A stretch of DNA of 55,427 nucleotides, from contig JBBRQN010000018.1 of NCBI GenBank assembly GCA_038226305.1, positions 1 through 55,427 of the forward strand. Direction: 5' to 3'. The notes beneath the pieces were generated by a model. The model was given only the letters and a program-made list of their open reading frames with translations, was not told the DNA's origin and searched no databases. Origin of the DNA: JASLDZ01 sp038226305 (GTDB taxonomy: Bacteria > Pseudomonadota > Alphaproteobacteria > Caulobacterales > Caulobacteraceae). A program made the translations under genes and the position numbers. Positions 33,275 through 41,503 of this stretch are shown here, one piece after another; the first letter of the stretch is position 1; the number at the start of each line of letters is the position of its first letter.

Positions 33275-34021
33275 CTACAGCTTCAGGACCGCATCGCGCT
33301 GGTCGGGCGGGATCGCTTCGTAGCGGGTGGCGGGCAGGATGCGCAGGCGTTTGCGCAGGGCCTCGAGGGGTTCTGCCATGTTGGCCTCCCAATCCTCGCC
33401 CATCAGCCAGGCGGCGTGGCGGCCGTGCCGATAGCCCTCCCAGATCGCCCGGGCGTGCGGAGTGAACAGACCCCCGCGAAGCGCCGCTCCCACCCCGATG
33501 AGCGCCCAGCCCAGCCCCTTGGTCTGGGCGTAGGAGAAGGCCACGAGGCACGCCTCGCCCAGCCCCTCGTCGGCCTTGTATCCGGTGAGCACGTGCCAGA
33601 GGTCGTGCTGGTCGCGCACGCGGCGCCCGAACCAGGCGTAGGGGTGAGCGGCGGCGATGGGCTTTGCGCCCACCTTGCTGATCTCGGCCAGGCCGTCGGC
33701 GGAGTAGCCGGTGCGATCCAGGAAGTCGCGATAGGCCGCGCCCAGGGTGCCGGGGGCGAAGCGCTGGATAAAGGCGCGATCGGTCAGCCGCTCGGCCAGT
33801 TCGACCCGCTCATAGGCGAGCCGCCCGCCCTGAACCGTGTCGAGGAGCTTGTGATAGCTCTTCACCGTCTCAGCGCCGTTCAGGGCGCGCATGATCTCGA
33901 ACACCTGCACGGTGTCGTTCTTGTCGTTCAGGAGCTTGCGCAGGGCCTTGAGCGCCGCCGGCCAGTTCATCTGATAGGTCGCATGCGGCACGCGGAGCGG
34001 GGGCAGGGCGGCGTCGGTCAC
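33275..34021 (-). CDS. Coq4-family ubiquinone biosynthesis protein
   Basis: This 248-residue protein matches the COQ4 family, including the metal-binding HDLWHVLTGY motif (His139, Asp140, His143) and Glu156 downstream, as in the HDxxH-N(11-13)-E signature. Other typical blocks are FEIMRALNGAETVKSYHKLLDT (41-62), FAPGTLGAAYRDFLDRTGY and EGYRHGRHAAWLMGEDWEAN. Eukaryotic COQ4 is needed for coenzyme Q synthesis; the bacterial role is less established. The start is taken as GTG 34021, with GGAG 10 bases before it. It is oddly placed, opposite to the dcw genes between murD and ftsW. Confidence 0.85.
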   Translation of the reverse strand: MTDAALPPLRVPHATYQMNWPAALKALRKLLNDKNDTVQVFEIMRALNGAETVKSYHKLLDTVQGGRLAYERVELAERLTDRAFIQRFAPGTLGAAYRDFLDRTGYSADGLAEISKVGAKPIAAAHPYAWFGRRVRDQHDLWHVLTGYKADEGLGEACLVAFSYAQTKGLGWALIGVGAALRGGLFTPHARAIWEGYRHGRHAAWLMGEDWEANMAEPLEALRKRLRILPATRYEAIPPDQRDAVLKL

Positions 34022-34206
34022 AGGGGGGAGGCTCCAGGTCGCTGACCTGATGATCTTAACGCAAGACAGATCGCCTGTCACGGCCGACCTGCGCAGCGCT
34101 TTGCAACGCTCGATTAACCCTGACGCGCAAGGGTGTGGGGCGAGGCTGCGGACGCCGCCCTGCGCCCCACCCAACCCCGTCCCCACCGCCGGACCAGAAG
34201 CGCCCG

Positions 34207-35427
34207 ATGGCCGTAACCTACGCTCCGCCCGCCTACGATGAGGATGGGCCCGCCCACGTCGCGCCGAGCGCCCATGCGTTTGCGCGCACCGATCGCTCTC
34301 GCCTGGGCGTGTGGTGGTGGACGACCGACCGGCTGCTCCTCGGCGGCGTGTTGGCGCTTCTGGGCCTGGGCGTGCTCCTCAGCTTCGGTTCGAGCCCGGC
34401 GGCGGCCCTGCGGCTGGGGGTGCACGACCCGTTCCACTTCGCCACCCGCCAGTGCCTGTTCGGGGCGCTGGGGCTCGTGATCCTGATCTCCACCTCGCTG
34501 ATGTCGCCCAAGGGCGTGCGGCGGGCGTCATTCTTCATCTACATCGCGGCCATCGGGATCATGATGCTGCTGCCCCTGATCGGCCACTCGGCCAAGGGGG
34601 CGGAGCGGTGGCTGCAGTTCGGCGGCTTCTCGCTGCAGCCTTCGGAGTTCATGAAGCCGGCACTGATCGTGCTCGCCGCCTGGATGTTCGCCGAGGCGCA
34701 GAAGGGCGAGGGCGTGCCCGGCGTGTTCATCGCCTTCGCCCTCTATGGCCTGGCAGTGGTGCTCCTTCTCATGCAGCCCGACGTGGGGCAGACGGTGCTG
34801 ATTACCGTCGCCTTCGGGGCCAGCTTCTTCATGGCGGGCATGCCCCTGAAGTGGATCATGATGCTGGGCGGCATCGCCACCTCGGGCTTCGTGGTTATCT
34901 ACCTGACGTTCGGCCACGTCTCGTCGCGGTTCCACAAGTTCCTGTCGCCCGACAAGGCCGACACCCACCAGGTGGACAAGGCGGCCGAGGCCATCGCGGC
35001 CGGCGGCCTCTTCGGGCGCGGACCTGGCGAGGGCGTGATGAAGCGCCACGTGCCCGACCTGCACACCGACTTCATCTACTCGGTGGCCGCCGAGGAATAC
35101 GGGCTGATCTTCTCCCTCGCCCTCATCAGCCTCTTCGCCTTCGTGGTGGTGCGGGGCCTCTACAAGGCCATGAAGCTGACCGACACCTTCGAGCAGGTGG
35201 CGGCCTCGGGCCTCTTCGTGCTGCTGGGCCAGCAGACGCTGATCAACGTGGCGGTGAACCTGAACCTGATCCCCACCAAGGGCATGACCCTGCCCTTCAT
35301 CAGCTACGGCGGCTCCTCCATGCTGGCCATGGGGCTGACGTTGGGGCTGGCGCTTGCGCTCACCCGCAAGCGGCCGGGCGGCTATGCGGCCGAGTTCGGC
35401 ATCGCCCGCTCGGTCGCCACGCTCTGA
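34207..35427 (+). CDS. ftsW: Lipid II polymerase FtsW
   Basis: FtsW is the SEDS glycosyltransferase of the divisome and partner of FtsI. The 406-residue protein has a polar N-terminal tail (1-40) and about ten membrane helices. SEDS landmarks are KGAERWLQFGGFSLQPSEFMKPALI, LMQPDVGQTVLI with the catalytic Asp, a GLFGRGPGEGVMKRHVPDLHTDFIYSVAAEEYG block, and GMTLPFISYGGSSMLAMG near the end. ATG 34207 is preferred over the extension to 34135, which is Pro/Arg-rich and unlike the family. The upstream 185 bases are shared with the divergent coq4. Confidence 0.96.
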   Translation: MAVTYAPPAYDEDGPAHVAPSAHAFARTDRSRLGVWWWTTDRLLLGGVLALLGLGVLLSFGSSPAAALRLGVHDPFHFATRQCLFGALGLVILISTSLMSPKGVRRASFFIYIAAIGIMMLLPLIGHSAKGAERWLQFGGFSLQPSEFMKPALIVLAAWMFAEAQKGEGVPGVFIAFALYGLAVVLLLMQPDVGQTVLITVAFGASFFMAGMPLKWIMMLGGIATSGFVVIYLTFGHVSSRFHKFLSPDKADTHQVDKAAEAIAAGGLFGRGPGEGVMKRHVPDLHTDFIYSVAAEEYGLIFSLALISLFAFVVVRGLYKAMKLTDTFEQVAASGLFVLLGQQTLINVAVNLNLIPTKGMTLPFISYGGSSMLAMGLTLGLALALTRKRPGGYAAEFGIARSVATL

Positions 35428-35440
35428 TGCGGGGGCTCTG

Positions 35441-36535
35441 ATGGCTGGCGAAGGGCGTCTCGCGGTCGTCGCCGCGGGCGGCACCGGGGGGCACCTGTTT
35501 CCCGCCGAGGCTTTGGCCCGGGCGCTCAGCGATCGCGGCTGGCGGATCGTGCTCGCCACCGACTCTCGCGGTGCGCAATACGCCACGAACTTCCCGGCCG
35601 AGGAGCGGCTGGCGCTGGAGGCTTCCACCTTCTCCCTGCGCGATCCGATCAAGGCGCTGAACGGAGGCCTGAAGGTGCTGGCGGGGGTGCGGCAGGCGCA
35701 AGCTGCGTTCCGGCGATTGAAGCCTGCGGTGGTGATCGGCTTCGGCGGCTACCCCAGCCTGCCCGCGGTGCTGGCGGCGGGGCGTCGCATCCCGACGCTG
35801 ATCCACGAGCAGAACGCGGTCCTCGGCCGCACCAACCGCTTTCTCTCCGGCCGGGTGACGGCCGTGGCCTGCGCCTTCCCGACGCTGGGCGGCGGATCGG
35901 CTGGCGTGCAGGCCAGGGCGGTGGTGCTCGGCAACCCCGTGCGGCCCGAGATCCGCGCCCTGTACGACCGGCCCTACACGCCCCCGACAGACACCGTGCG
36001 CCTCCTCGTTACCGGCGGCAGCCAGGGCGCGCGCCTCCTGTCGGAAACCACGCCCGATGCGGTGGCCCTCCTGCCGCAGGCCCTGCGCACCCGCCTGCAC
36101 GTGGAGCAACAGACCCGCCCGGACTCGGCTGACCATGCCCGCGACGCCTATGCGAAAGCGGGCGTGCAGGCCGAGATCGCCCCCTTCTTCCGAGACATGG
36201 CTGAGCGGCTGTCGGCGGCCCACGTCGTGGTCGGCCGGGCAGGGGCCTCCACAGTGTGCGAGCTGGCGGTGGCGGGCCTGCCGTCGGTCCTGATCCCCCT
36301 CGCCATCGCCGCAGACGATCACCAGACCGCCAACGCCCGCCTGCTCACCGACGTGGACGCCGCCGTCGCCATTCCTGAGGCCGCCTTCACCGCCGAGCGT
36401 CTCGCGCAGGTGCTGCTGGCCGTGCTGTGCGACGCTCCCGGCCTGGCCCGCCGGGCCGCCGCCGCCCGCTCGGTCGCAAGGCCCGACGCGGCCGAGAGGC
36501 TGGCGGATCTGGTCGAGGCCACCGCCTCCGCTTGA
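35441..36535 (+). CDS. murG: Lipid II synthase MurG (GlcNAc transferase)
   Basis: MurG adds GlcNAc to lipid I on the inner face of the membrane. The 364-residue GT-B protein has the AAGGTGGHLFPAEALA motif (11-26), VIGFGGYPSLPAVLAA, the acceptor-side IHEQNAVLGRTNRFL, LLVTGGSQGARLLSE, and VVGRAGASTVCELAVAGLPSVLIPL with the UDP-GlcNAc-binding residues. It starts 13 bases after ftsW. The upstream in-frame codons belong to the ftsW overlap and are not used. Confidence 0.96.
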   Translation: MAGEGRLAVVAAGGTGGHLFPAEALARALSDRGWRIVLATDSRGAQYATNFPAEERLALEASTFSLRDPIKALNGGLKVLAGVRQAQAAFRRLKPAVVIGFGGYPSLPAVLAAGRRIPTLIHEQNAVLGRTNRFLSGRVTAVACAFPTLGGGSAGVQARAVVLGNPVRPEIRALYDRPYTPPTDTVRLLVTGGSQGARLLSETTPDAVALLPQALRTRLHVEQQTRPDSADHARDAYAKAGVQAEIAPFFRDMAERLSAAHVVVGRAGASTVCELAVAGLPSVLIPLAIAADDHQTANARLLTDVDAAVAIPEAAFTAERLAQVLLAVLCDAPGLARRAAAARSVARPDAAERLADLVEATASA

Positions 36536-36579
36536 GCCGCGGCTTGCACGTCTCGCCCGCGATCCATAAGCCGCAGGCC

Positions 36580-38004
36580 ATGCCGCACAGCCTTCGTCCC
36601 ACGCCCTTCGCCCTCGGCCCGGTGCATTTCATCGGCATCGGCGGCATAGGCATGAGCGGCATCGCCGAGATCATGCTGCGCATCGGCTATGCGGTGCAGG
36701 GTTCGGACGCCAAGCGCTCCGCCAACACCGACCGGCTGGCCGGGCTCGGCGCGCAGATCCACATCGGCCATGACGCGAGCCACATCGATGGGGCTTCGGC
36801 CGTGGTGTTCTCCACCGCCGTGAAGCCCGACAACGTGGAGTACGCCGCCGCCCGCGAGCGTCGCCTGCCCCTGGTGCGCCGGGCCGAGATGCTGGCCGAG
36901 CTGATGCGGCTGCAGTTCTCGATCGCGGTGGGCGGCACCCATGGCAAGACCACCACCACCTCGATGATCGCCGCCCTGCTCGACGCGGGCGGCATGGATC
37001 CCACGGTGGTCAACGGCGGCATCATCAACGCCTACGGCGCCAACGCTAAGGTGGGCGATGGCGACTGGATCGTGGTGGAGGCCGACGAGAGCGACGGCAG
37101 CTTCCTTCGCCTGAAGTCCACCGTCGCTGTGGTGACGAACATCGACCCCGAGCACCTGGACCACTGGGCCGACTTCGACGCCATCCGCAAAGCCTTCTGC
37201 GACTTCGTGGAGAACATCCCCTTCTACGGCTTCGCCGCCGTGTGTCTGGATCATCCGGAAGTGCAGGCGCTAGCAGCACGGGTGGAGAACCGCCGCCTCG
37301 TCACCTACGGAACCACGCCCCAAGCCGAGGTGCGCGCCACCCGGATCGAGATGGGGCCGGACGGCGCCGACTTCGACGTGACCATCCGCCCCCGGGAGGG
37401 CGACGCGATGGAGTGGACGGGCCTGCGCCTGCCCATGACTGGCCGCCACAATGTGCTGAACGCCCTGGCCGCCCTCTCCGTGGCCCGCGAGCTCGGCCTC
37501 GGAGAGGCGGCGATCCGCGAGGGGCTGGCTCGGTTCGGCGGGGTGAAGCGGCGCTTCACCACCACGGGCACGGCCAAGGGCGTGCGGGTGATCGACGACT
37601 ATGGGCACCACCCGGTGGAGATCGCCGCGGTGCTGAGCGCCGCCCGCGAGGTGCAGACCGGCACGGGCGGGCGGGTGATCGCCGTGGTGCAGCCCCACCG
37701 CTACACCCGCCTGAAGGCTCACTTCACCGAGTTCTGCGCCGCCTTCAACGACGCGGACGCCGTGATCGTGGCCGACGTCTACGCCGCTGGCGAAACCCCC
37801 ATCGAGGGGGCCGACCGCGACGCGCTGGTGGAAGGCCTGCGCCGCTACGGCCACCGCCACGCCGTGCCCCTCGACGAGCCCTCCGCGTTGGCCGGGCTCG
37901 TGGCTCAGGAGGCCAAGCCGGGCGATCTCGTGGTCTGCCTCGGCGCAGGCGACATCACCGCCTGGGCGCACGCTCTGCCCGCTGAATTGGAGGCGCTGTC
38001 GTGA
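36580..38004 (+). CDS. murC: UDP-MurNAc--L-alanine ligase MurC
   Basis: MurC attaches the first amino acid, L-Ala, to UDP-MurNAc. The 474-residue protein shows VHFIGIGGIGMSGIAEIML (15-33), the P-loop VGGTHGKTTTTSM (117-129), VEADESDGSFLRL, VVTNIDPEHLDHW, MTGRHNVLNALAAL and DDYGHHPVEIAAVL. ATG 36580 lies 44 bases after murG, the largest gap inside the plus-strand mur block. Its stop overlaps the GTG of the GFA-family gene. Confidence 0.96.
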   Translation: MPHSLRPTPFALGPVHFIGIGGIGMSGIAEIMLRIGYAVQGSDAKRSANTDRLAGLGAQIHIGHDASHIDGASAVVFSTAVKPDNVEYAAARERRLPLVRRAEMLAELMRLQFSIAVGGTHGKTTTTSMIAALLDAGGMDPTVVNGGIINAYGANAKVGDGDWIVVEADESDGSFLRLKSTVAVVTNIDPEHLDHWADFDAIRKAFCDFVENIPFYGFAAVCLDHPEVQALAARVENRRLVTYGTTPQAEVRATRIEMGPDGADFDVTIRPREGDAMEWTGLRLPMTGRHNVLNALAALSVARELGLGEAAIREGLARFGGVKRRFTTTGTAKGVRVIDDYGHHPVEIAAVLSAAREVQTGTGGRVIAVVQPHRYTRLKAHFTEFCAAFNDADAVIVADVYAAGETPIEGADRDALVEGLRRYGHRHAVPLDEPSALAGLVAQEAKPGDLVVCLGAGDITAWAHALPAELEALS

Positions 38005-38447
38005 GCCGTCCCATCACCGGCGGCTGCCAATGCGGCAAGGTGCGATATGAACTCGCCGCCGTCCCAACGACGGAGTTCTGCCACTGCCGCATGTGCCAGA
38101 AGGCCGTCGGCAACGTCTTCGCCGCCCTCTCCATGATCAAGAAGGCGGAGTTCACCGTCACCAAGGGCGAGGTCGCCCTGTATCAGAGCTCCAACGTGGC
38201 CGAGCGCGGCTTCTGCCGCGACTGCGGCACGCCTCTGACCTTCGCCTTCCACGAGCGCGACCGGATGGAGGTGACCACCGGCAGCCTCGACGACCCCGAG
38301 GCCGCCCCCATCATCGAGCACTTCGGCGTCGAGAGCCGCGTCTCCTGGCTGAAGCTCTGCGACGGCCTGCCGGAGCACCGCACGGAAGACAGCGCCGAGT
38401 CCCCCGTCAACCGTCCCGGTTTCGCCTCCCACCAGGGGGCGGGATGA
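38001..38447 (+). CDS. GFA-family (glutathione-dependent formaldehyde-activating enzyme-like) zinc protein
   Basis: This 148-residue protein has the Gfa/Mss4-like zinc fold: GGCQCGKVRYEL (Cys9, Cys11), TEFCHCRMCQKAVGNVF (Cys27, Cys29, Cys32) and GFCRDCGTPLTF (Cys72, Cys75). In the founding member these cysteines bind zinc and S-hydroxymethylglutathione, but most paralogues have no proven activity. The gene is inserted between murC and murB and overlaps both by 4 bases (GTGA and ATGA), so its translation is coupled to that of cell-wall enzymes. No link to peptidoglycan is known to me. Confidence 0.9.
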   Translation: MSRPITGGCQCGKVRYELAAVPTTEFCHCRMCQKAVGNVFAALSMIKKAEFTVTKGEVALYQSSNVAERGFCRDCGTPLTFAFHERDRMEVTTGSLDDPEAAPIIEHFGVESRVSWLKLCDGLPEHRTEDSAESPVNRPGFASHQGAG

Positions 38448-39358
38448 ACTGGCGAGACGCCCTGCCGCCCGTCCGGGGACGACTCGCCTTCGATGAGCCG
38501 CTGGCGGCGTTCACGTGGCTGCGGGTCGGCGGCCCGGCGGACGTGCTGTTCCTGCCCGCCGACGAAGCCGATCTGGCGAGCTTTCTCGGCAGCCTCGATC
38601 CGGGGGTGCCGCTCACGGTGCTGGGCGTCGGCTCCAACACTCTCGTGCGCGACGGGGGGGTGGAGGGCGTGGTCGTGCGGCTCGGCAAGGCCTTCGCGGG
38701 CGTGTCGGTCGAAGGCCTGCGGGTCACGGCCGGAGCGGCGGCGCTGGATGCGCAGGTCTCCAGGGCCGCGGCCGCTGCGGGGGTGGCGGGGCTGGAGTTC
38801 TACACGGGCGTGCCGGGCTCCATCGGCGGCGCGATCGTGATGAACGCAGGCTGCTACGGCTCTGAAACCAAAGACGTTCTGACCCATGCCTTTGCGCTGA
38901 CCCGTGCGGGCGAGGCGGTGACCTTCACCAACGCCCAGATGGGCTATCGCTACCGCCACGCCGACGTCACCGACGGGCAGGCGCTGATCTTCACCGGGGC
39001 GGTGTTCCAGGGCCGCGCCGACGAACCCGACAAGGTGACCCGCCGCATGGCCGAGATCACCGCCCGCCGCGAAAAGAGCCAGCCCATCCGCGAAAAGACC
39101 GGCGGCTCCACCTTCAAGAACCCCGTCTCGCCCACGGGTGAAAAGCTCTCCGCCTGGGCCTGCGTGGACGCCGCGGGCTGGCGCGGCAAACCCTATGGCG
39201 GGGCCATGTTCTCCCCCCTTCACTCCAACTTCCTCATCAACACCGGCGAAGCCACCGCCGCCGATCTCGAAGGCCTGGGCGAAGCCGTCCGCGCCGACGT
39301 GCTGGCCAAGTCGGGCGTGGCGCTGGAGTGGGAAGTGAAGCGGGTCGGCAGACCTTGA
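38444..39358 (+). CDS. murB: UDP-N-acetylenolpyruvylglucosamine reductase MurB
   Basis: MurB reduces UDP-GlcNAc-enolpyruvate to UDP-MurNAc using FAD and NADPH. The 304-residue protein shows TWLRVGGPADVLFLP (24-38), the FAD-binding GVGSNTLVRDGG (61-72), GLEFYTGVPGSIGGAIVMNAGCYG (117-139), MGYRYRHADV, and KTGGSTFKNP with the proton-donating Ser. The short size and absent extra loop match type II enzymes. GGGGGCGGG lies just before ATG 38444. A hairpin follows directly after the stop. Confidence 0.95.
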   Translation: MNWRDALPPVRGRLAFDEPLAAFTWLRVGGPADVLFLPADEADLASFLGSLDPGVPLTVLGVGSNTLVRDGGVEGVVVRLGKAFAGVSVEGLRVTAGAAALDAQVSRAAAAAGVAGLEFYTGVPGSIGGAIVMNAGCYGSETKDVLTHAFALTRAGEAVTFTNAQMGYRYRHADVTDGQALIFTGAVFQGRADEPDKVTRRMAEITARREKSQPIREKTGGSTFKNPVSPTGEKLSAWACVDAAGWRGKPYGGAMFSPLHSNFLINTGEATAADLEGLGEAVRADVLAKSGVALEWEVKRVGRP

Positions 39359-39360
39359 GG

Positions 39361-39388
39361 ACACCTCTCCCGCCTGGAGGAGAGGTGT
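39361..39388. terminator. Hairpin after murB (terminator or dispersed repeat)
   Basis: A perfect 10-bp stem (ACACCTCTCC at 39361-39370, GGAGAGGTGT at 39379-39388) with an 8-base loop starts 2 bases after the murB stop. No T tract follows, so factor-independent termination would be weak. The arm shares its core with the hairpin at 5917-5940. Confidence 0.5.
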
Positions 39389-39522
39389 GTGATGGGCGGT
39401 TCAAAAAGGGGGAAAGCGCACATTCGATCCTCCCCAACGCGGGCGGAGTTACCTTCGCCGGATGAACTTCTCATCCCTCCTCCAACCCGGCTTCACAGGC
39501 AGCCCTGCATCGGGAGCGCGAA

Positions 39523-39574
39523 GTGTCCGGATGTCCGGATGTCCGGATGTCCGGCGTTTTGTGAAAACGGACAC
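39523..39574. repeat. Four tandem octamers plus palindrome upstream of ddl
   Basis: (G/A)TGTCCGG is repeated four times head to tail at 39523-39554. CGTTTT-GTG-AAAACG (39555-39569), a 6-bp stem with a 3-base loop, follows, and then GACAC. The final CGGACAC (39568-39574) is complementary to the first GTGTCCG (39523-39529), so several registers of a longer hairpin are possible. It lies 60 bases before the ddl start, in the 275-base murB-ddl gap that otherwise holds only the murB hairpin. Related elements occur at 412-451. Confidence 0.7.
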
Positions 39575-39633
39575 GTCGCGGCGAGCGGAGCGTCGTCTTG
39601 CGCCGCAACGCTGGCCTGCCTAAGCCCCGCGCC

Positions 39634-40575
39634 ATGACCCAGCGCCCCCTCTCCGAGCTTCACGTGGCCGTTCTCTACGGGGGCTTGAGCTCGGAGCGGG
39701 AGGTGAGCCTCGTGTCCGGAGCCGAGGCGGCGAAGGCCCTGGAGGGGCAGGCGAAGCGCGTGACCCTGATCGATGCCGGGCGCGATCTCGCCACCCGGCT
39801 GGCCGCCGATCGCCCCGACGTGGTGTTCAACGCCCTGCACGGAGAGTGGGGCGAGGACGGGTGCGTGCAGGGCATTCTCGAGACCCTGCAGATCCCCTAC
39901 ACGCACTCGGGCGTGCTGGCCTCGGCCCTGGCGATGGACAAGGCGAAGTCCAAGGCCGTTTTGAAGGCTGCCGGGGTGATCGTGCCCGGCGGCGGGCTGT
40001 TCGACCGGCACGAGGCGGCGCGCGACCACGTGATGGCCCCGCCCTACGTGGTGAAGCCCAATGCGGAGGGCTCGTCGGTCGGCGTGTTTCTCGTGTTCGA
40101 GGGGGCCAACCGCCCCCCGCCGGAGCTGGCGGCCGACAGCTGGACCTACGGCGAAGAGGTGATGATCGAGCCCTACATCGCCGGGCGCGAACTGGCGGTG
40201 GCGGTGATGGGCGAGGCGGCCGGCCCCAAGGCGCTGGCCGTCACCGACATCGTCTCCGCTTCGGGCTGGTACGATTACAAGGCCAAGTATGGCGAGGGCG
40301 GCTCGCGCCACGTGGTGCCCGCCGATCTGCCCGCCCACGCCACCGAGCTGGCCCTGCGCATGTCAGAGCGGGCGCATGCGGCTCTCGGCTGCCGCGGAAT
40401 GACCCGATCGGACCTGCGTTATGACGACGTTAAGGACGAAATGGTTCTGCTGGAGGTCAACACCCAGCCCGGGATGACGCCCACCTCGCTCGCGCCCGAA
40501 CAGGCGCAGTTCGCGGGCCTGTCCTACGCGGCCCTGGTGCGTTGGATCGTGGAGGACGCATCATCCCACCGGTAG
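39634..40575 (+). CDS. ddl: D-alanine--D-alanine ligase Ddl
   Basis: Ddl makes the D-Ala-D-Ala dipeptide used by MurF. The 313-residue ATP-grasp enzyme shows VAVLYGGLSSEREVSLVSG (11-29), NALHGEWGEDGCVQGILE (67-84), SALAMDKAKSK, YVVKPNAEGSSVGVFLV (ATP-grasp loop), a shortened central region, GMTRSDLRYDD, and LLEVNTQPGMTPTSLAP with the metal-binding Glu and Asn. ATG 39634 is chosen; the frame is open back to 39598, but that sequence is not family-like. The end overlaps ftsQ by 34 bases if ftsQ uses its TTG. Confidence 0.95.
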   Translation: MTQRPLSELHVAVLYGGLSSEREVSLVSGAEAAKALEGQAKRVTLIDAGRDLATRLAADRPDVVFNALHGEWGEDGCVQGILETLQIPYTHSGVLASALAMDKAKSKAVLKAAGVIVPGGGLFDRHEAARDHVMAPPYVVKPNAEGSSVGVFLVFEGANRPPPELAADSWTYGEEVMIEPYIAGRELAVAVMGEAAGPKALAVTDIVSASGWYDYKAKYGEGGSRHVVPADLPAHATELALRMSERAHAALGCRGMTRSDLRYDDVKDEMVLLEVNTQPGMTPTSLAPEQAQFAGLSYAALVRWIVEDASSHR

Positions 40576-41450
40576 GGGCAGGCAGGAAGACAGGTCCGGC
40601 AGGGCGCAAGCCCGCGCGCCCTGCGGCTCCCTTCCACTCCGCCAAGCTGCGCAGCGCAGCCTCGGTGCAACTCGATCCCCGGCAGGCCACCCTGATCGCG
40701 GGGGCTTTCCTGGCGGTTGGCCTGCTAGCGGCCCTGGCAACAGGCGGGCGCGCCCAGGCACTGATCTCCGGTCTCGACCACGGCGTCCGCGGCCACGTGG
40801 GCGGAGCCTTCGGGTTCAAGCTCGCCAAGGTACGCCTGCAGGGCGTCTCGGAGGGGGCCGCGCCAGACGTGCTGGCGGCGGCTGGCCTGACGGCCGGCAC
40901 TTCCATCCTCGACATCGATCTCGAAGCCGTGCGCCAGCGGGTGCAGGCGGTGGGCTGGGTGAAGGGCGCGCGCGTGGTGCGCCTCCTCCCCGATACGCTC
41001 CTGATCTCCGCTGAAGAGCGGCCTCGCCTGGCGGTGTGGCAGGTCGGCGGCCAGAGCGTGGTGGTCGACACCGACGGCCGCCCCATCCCCGAAGCCGACC
41101 CGGGCCGCTTCGCCGACCTGCCGCTCGTGGTGGGCGAGGGCGCAGCGACGGCCGCCGGCACGGTGCTGCCCCAGATCGCCTCCCGCCCCCGCCTCGCCCA
41201 GCGCCTCGACGCCCTGGTGCGGGTGGACGGGCGTCGGTGGGATCTTCGCCTGAAGGACGGGGCGCTGATCCAGCTCCCCCCCGGTCGGGAAGACGCCGCC
41301 CTGATCCAGCTCGACCAATTGGATCAGAAGGCGCGGCTCTTGGAACTGGGCTTCGCGCGGATCGACCTGCGTGACCCGGAAGTGGTGACGGTTCGCCCGC
41401 GTTCGTCGGGCGAGGCGGAAAGTCAGAGTGCGACCCCTGCAAAGGGCTGA
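40542..41450 (+). CDS. ftsQ: Cell division protein FtsQ
   Basis: FtsQ ties FtsB-FtsL to the divisome. The 302-residue bitopic protein has a basic cytoplasmic tail (1-48), a membrane helix (about 50-67, TLIAGAFLAVGLLAALAT), and a periplasmic POTRA domain starting LAKVRLQGVSEGAAPDVLAAAGL (about 92-115) with SILDIDLEAVRQRVQAVGWVKGARVVRLLPDTLLI. A beta domain with VVDTDGRPI and LARLDLRD-like strands follows. The start is uncertain: TTG 40542 lies inside ddl; the next candidate, GTG near 40663, would leave only a few residues before the helix. Identity rests on architecture and position. Confidence 0.9.
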   Translation: MDRGGRIIPPVGAGRKTGPAGRKPARPAAPFHSAKLRSAASVQLDPRQATLIAGAFLAVGLLAALATGGRAQALISGLDHGVRGHVGGAFGFKLAKVRLQGVSEGAAPDVLAAAGLTAGTSILDIDLEAVRQRVQAVGWVKGARVVRLLPDTLLISAEERPRLAVWQVGGQSVVVDTDGRPIPEADPGRFADLPLVVGEGAATAAGTVLPQIASRPRLAQRLDALVRVDGRRWDLRLKDGALIQLPPGREDAALIQLDQLDQKARLLELGFARIDLRDPEVVTVRPRSSGEAESQSATPAKG

Positions 41451-41503
41451 AGACGGCGAAGGCGCGGTGGCGCCGGGGATGACGACAGGGGGACCGGGGC
41501 GGC

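Noticed and set aside
39389..39637. 82-codon frame in the murB-ddl gap
   Set aside because: It runs through the tandem octamer array and has no ribosome site or protein-like composition.
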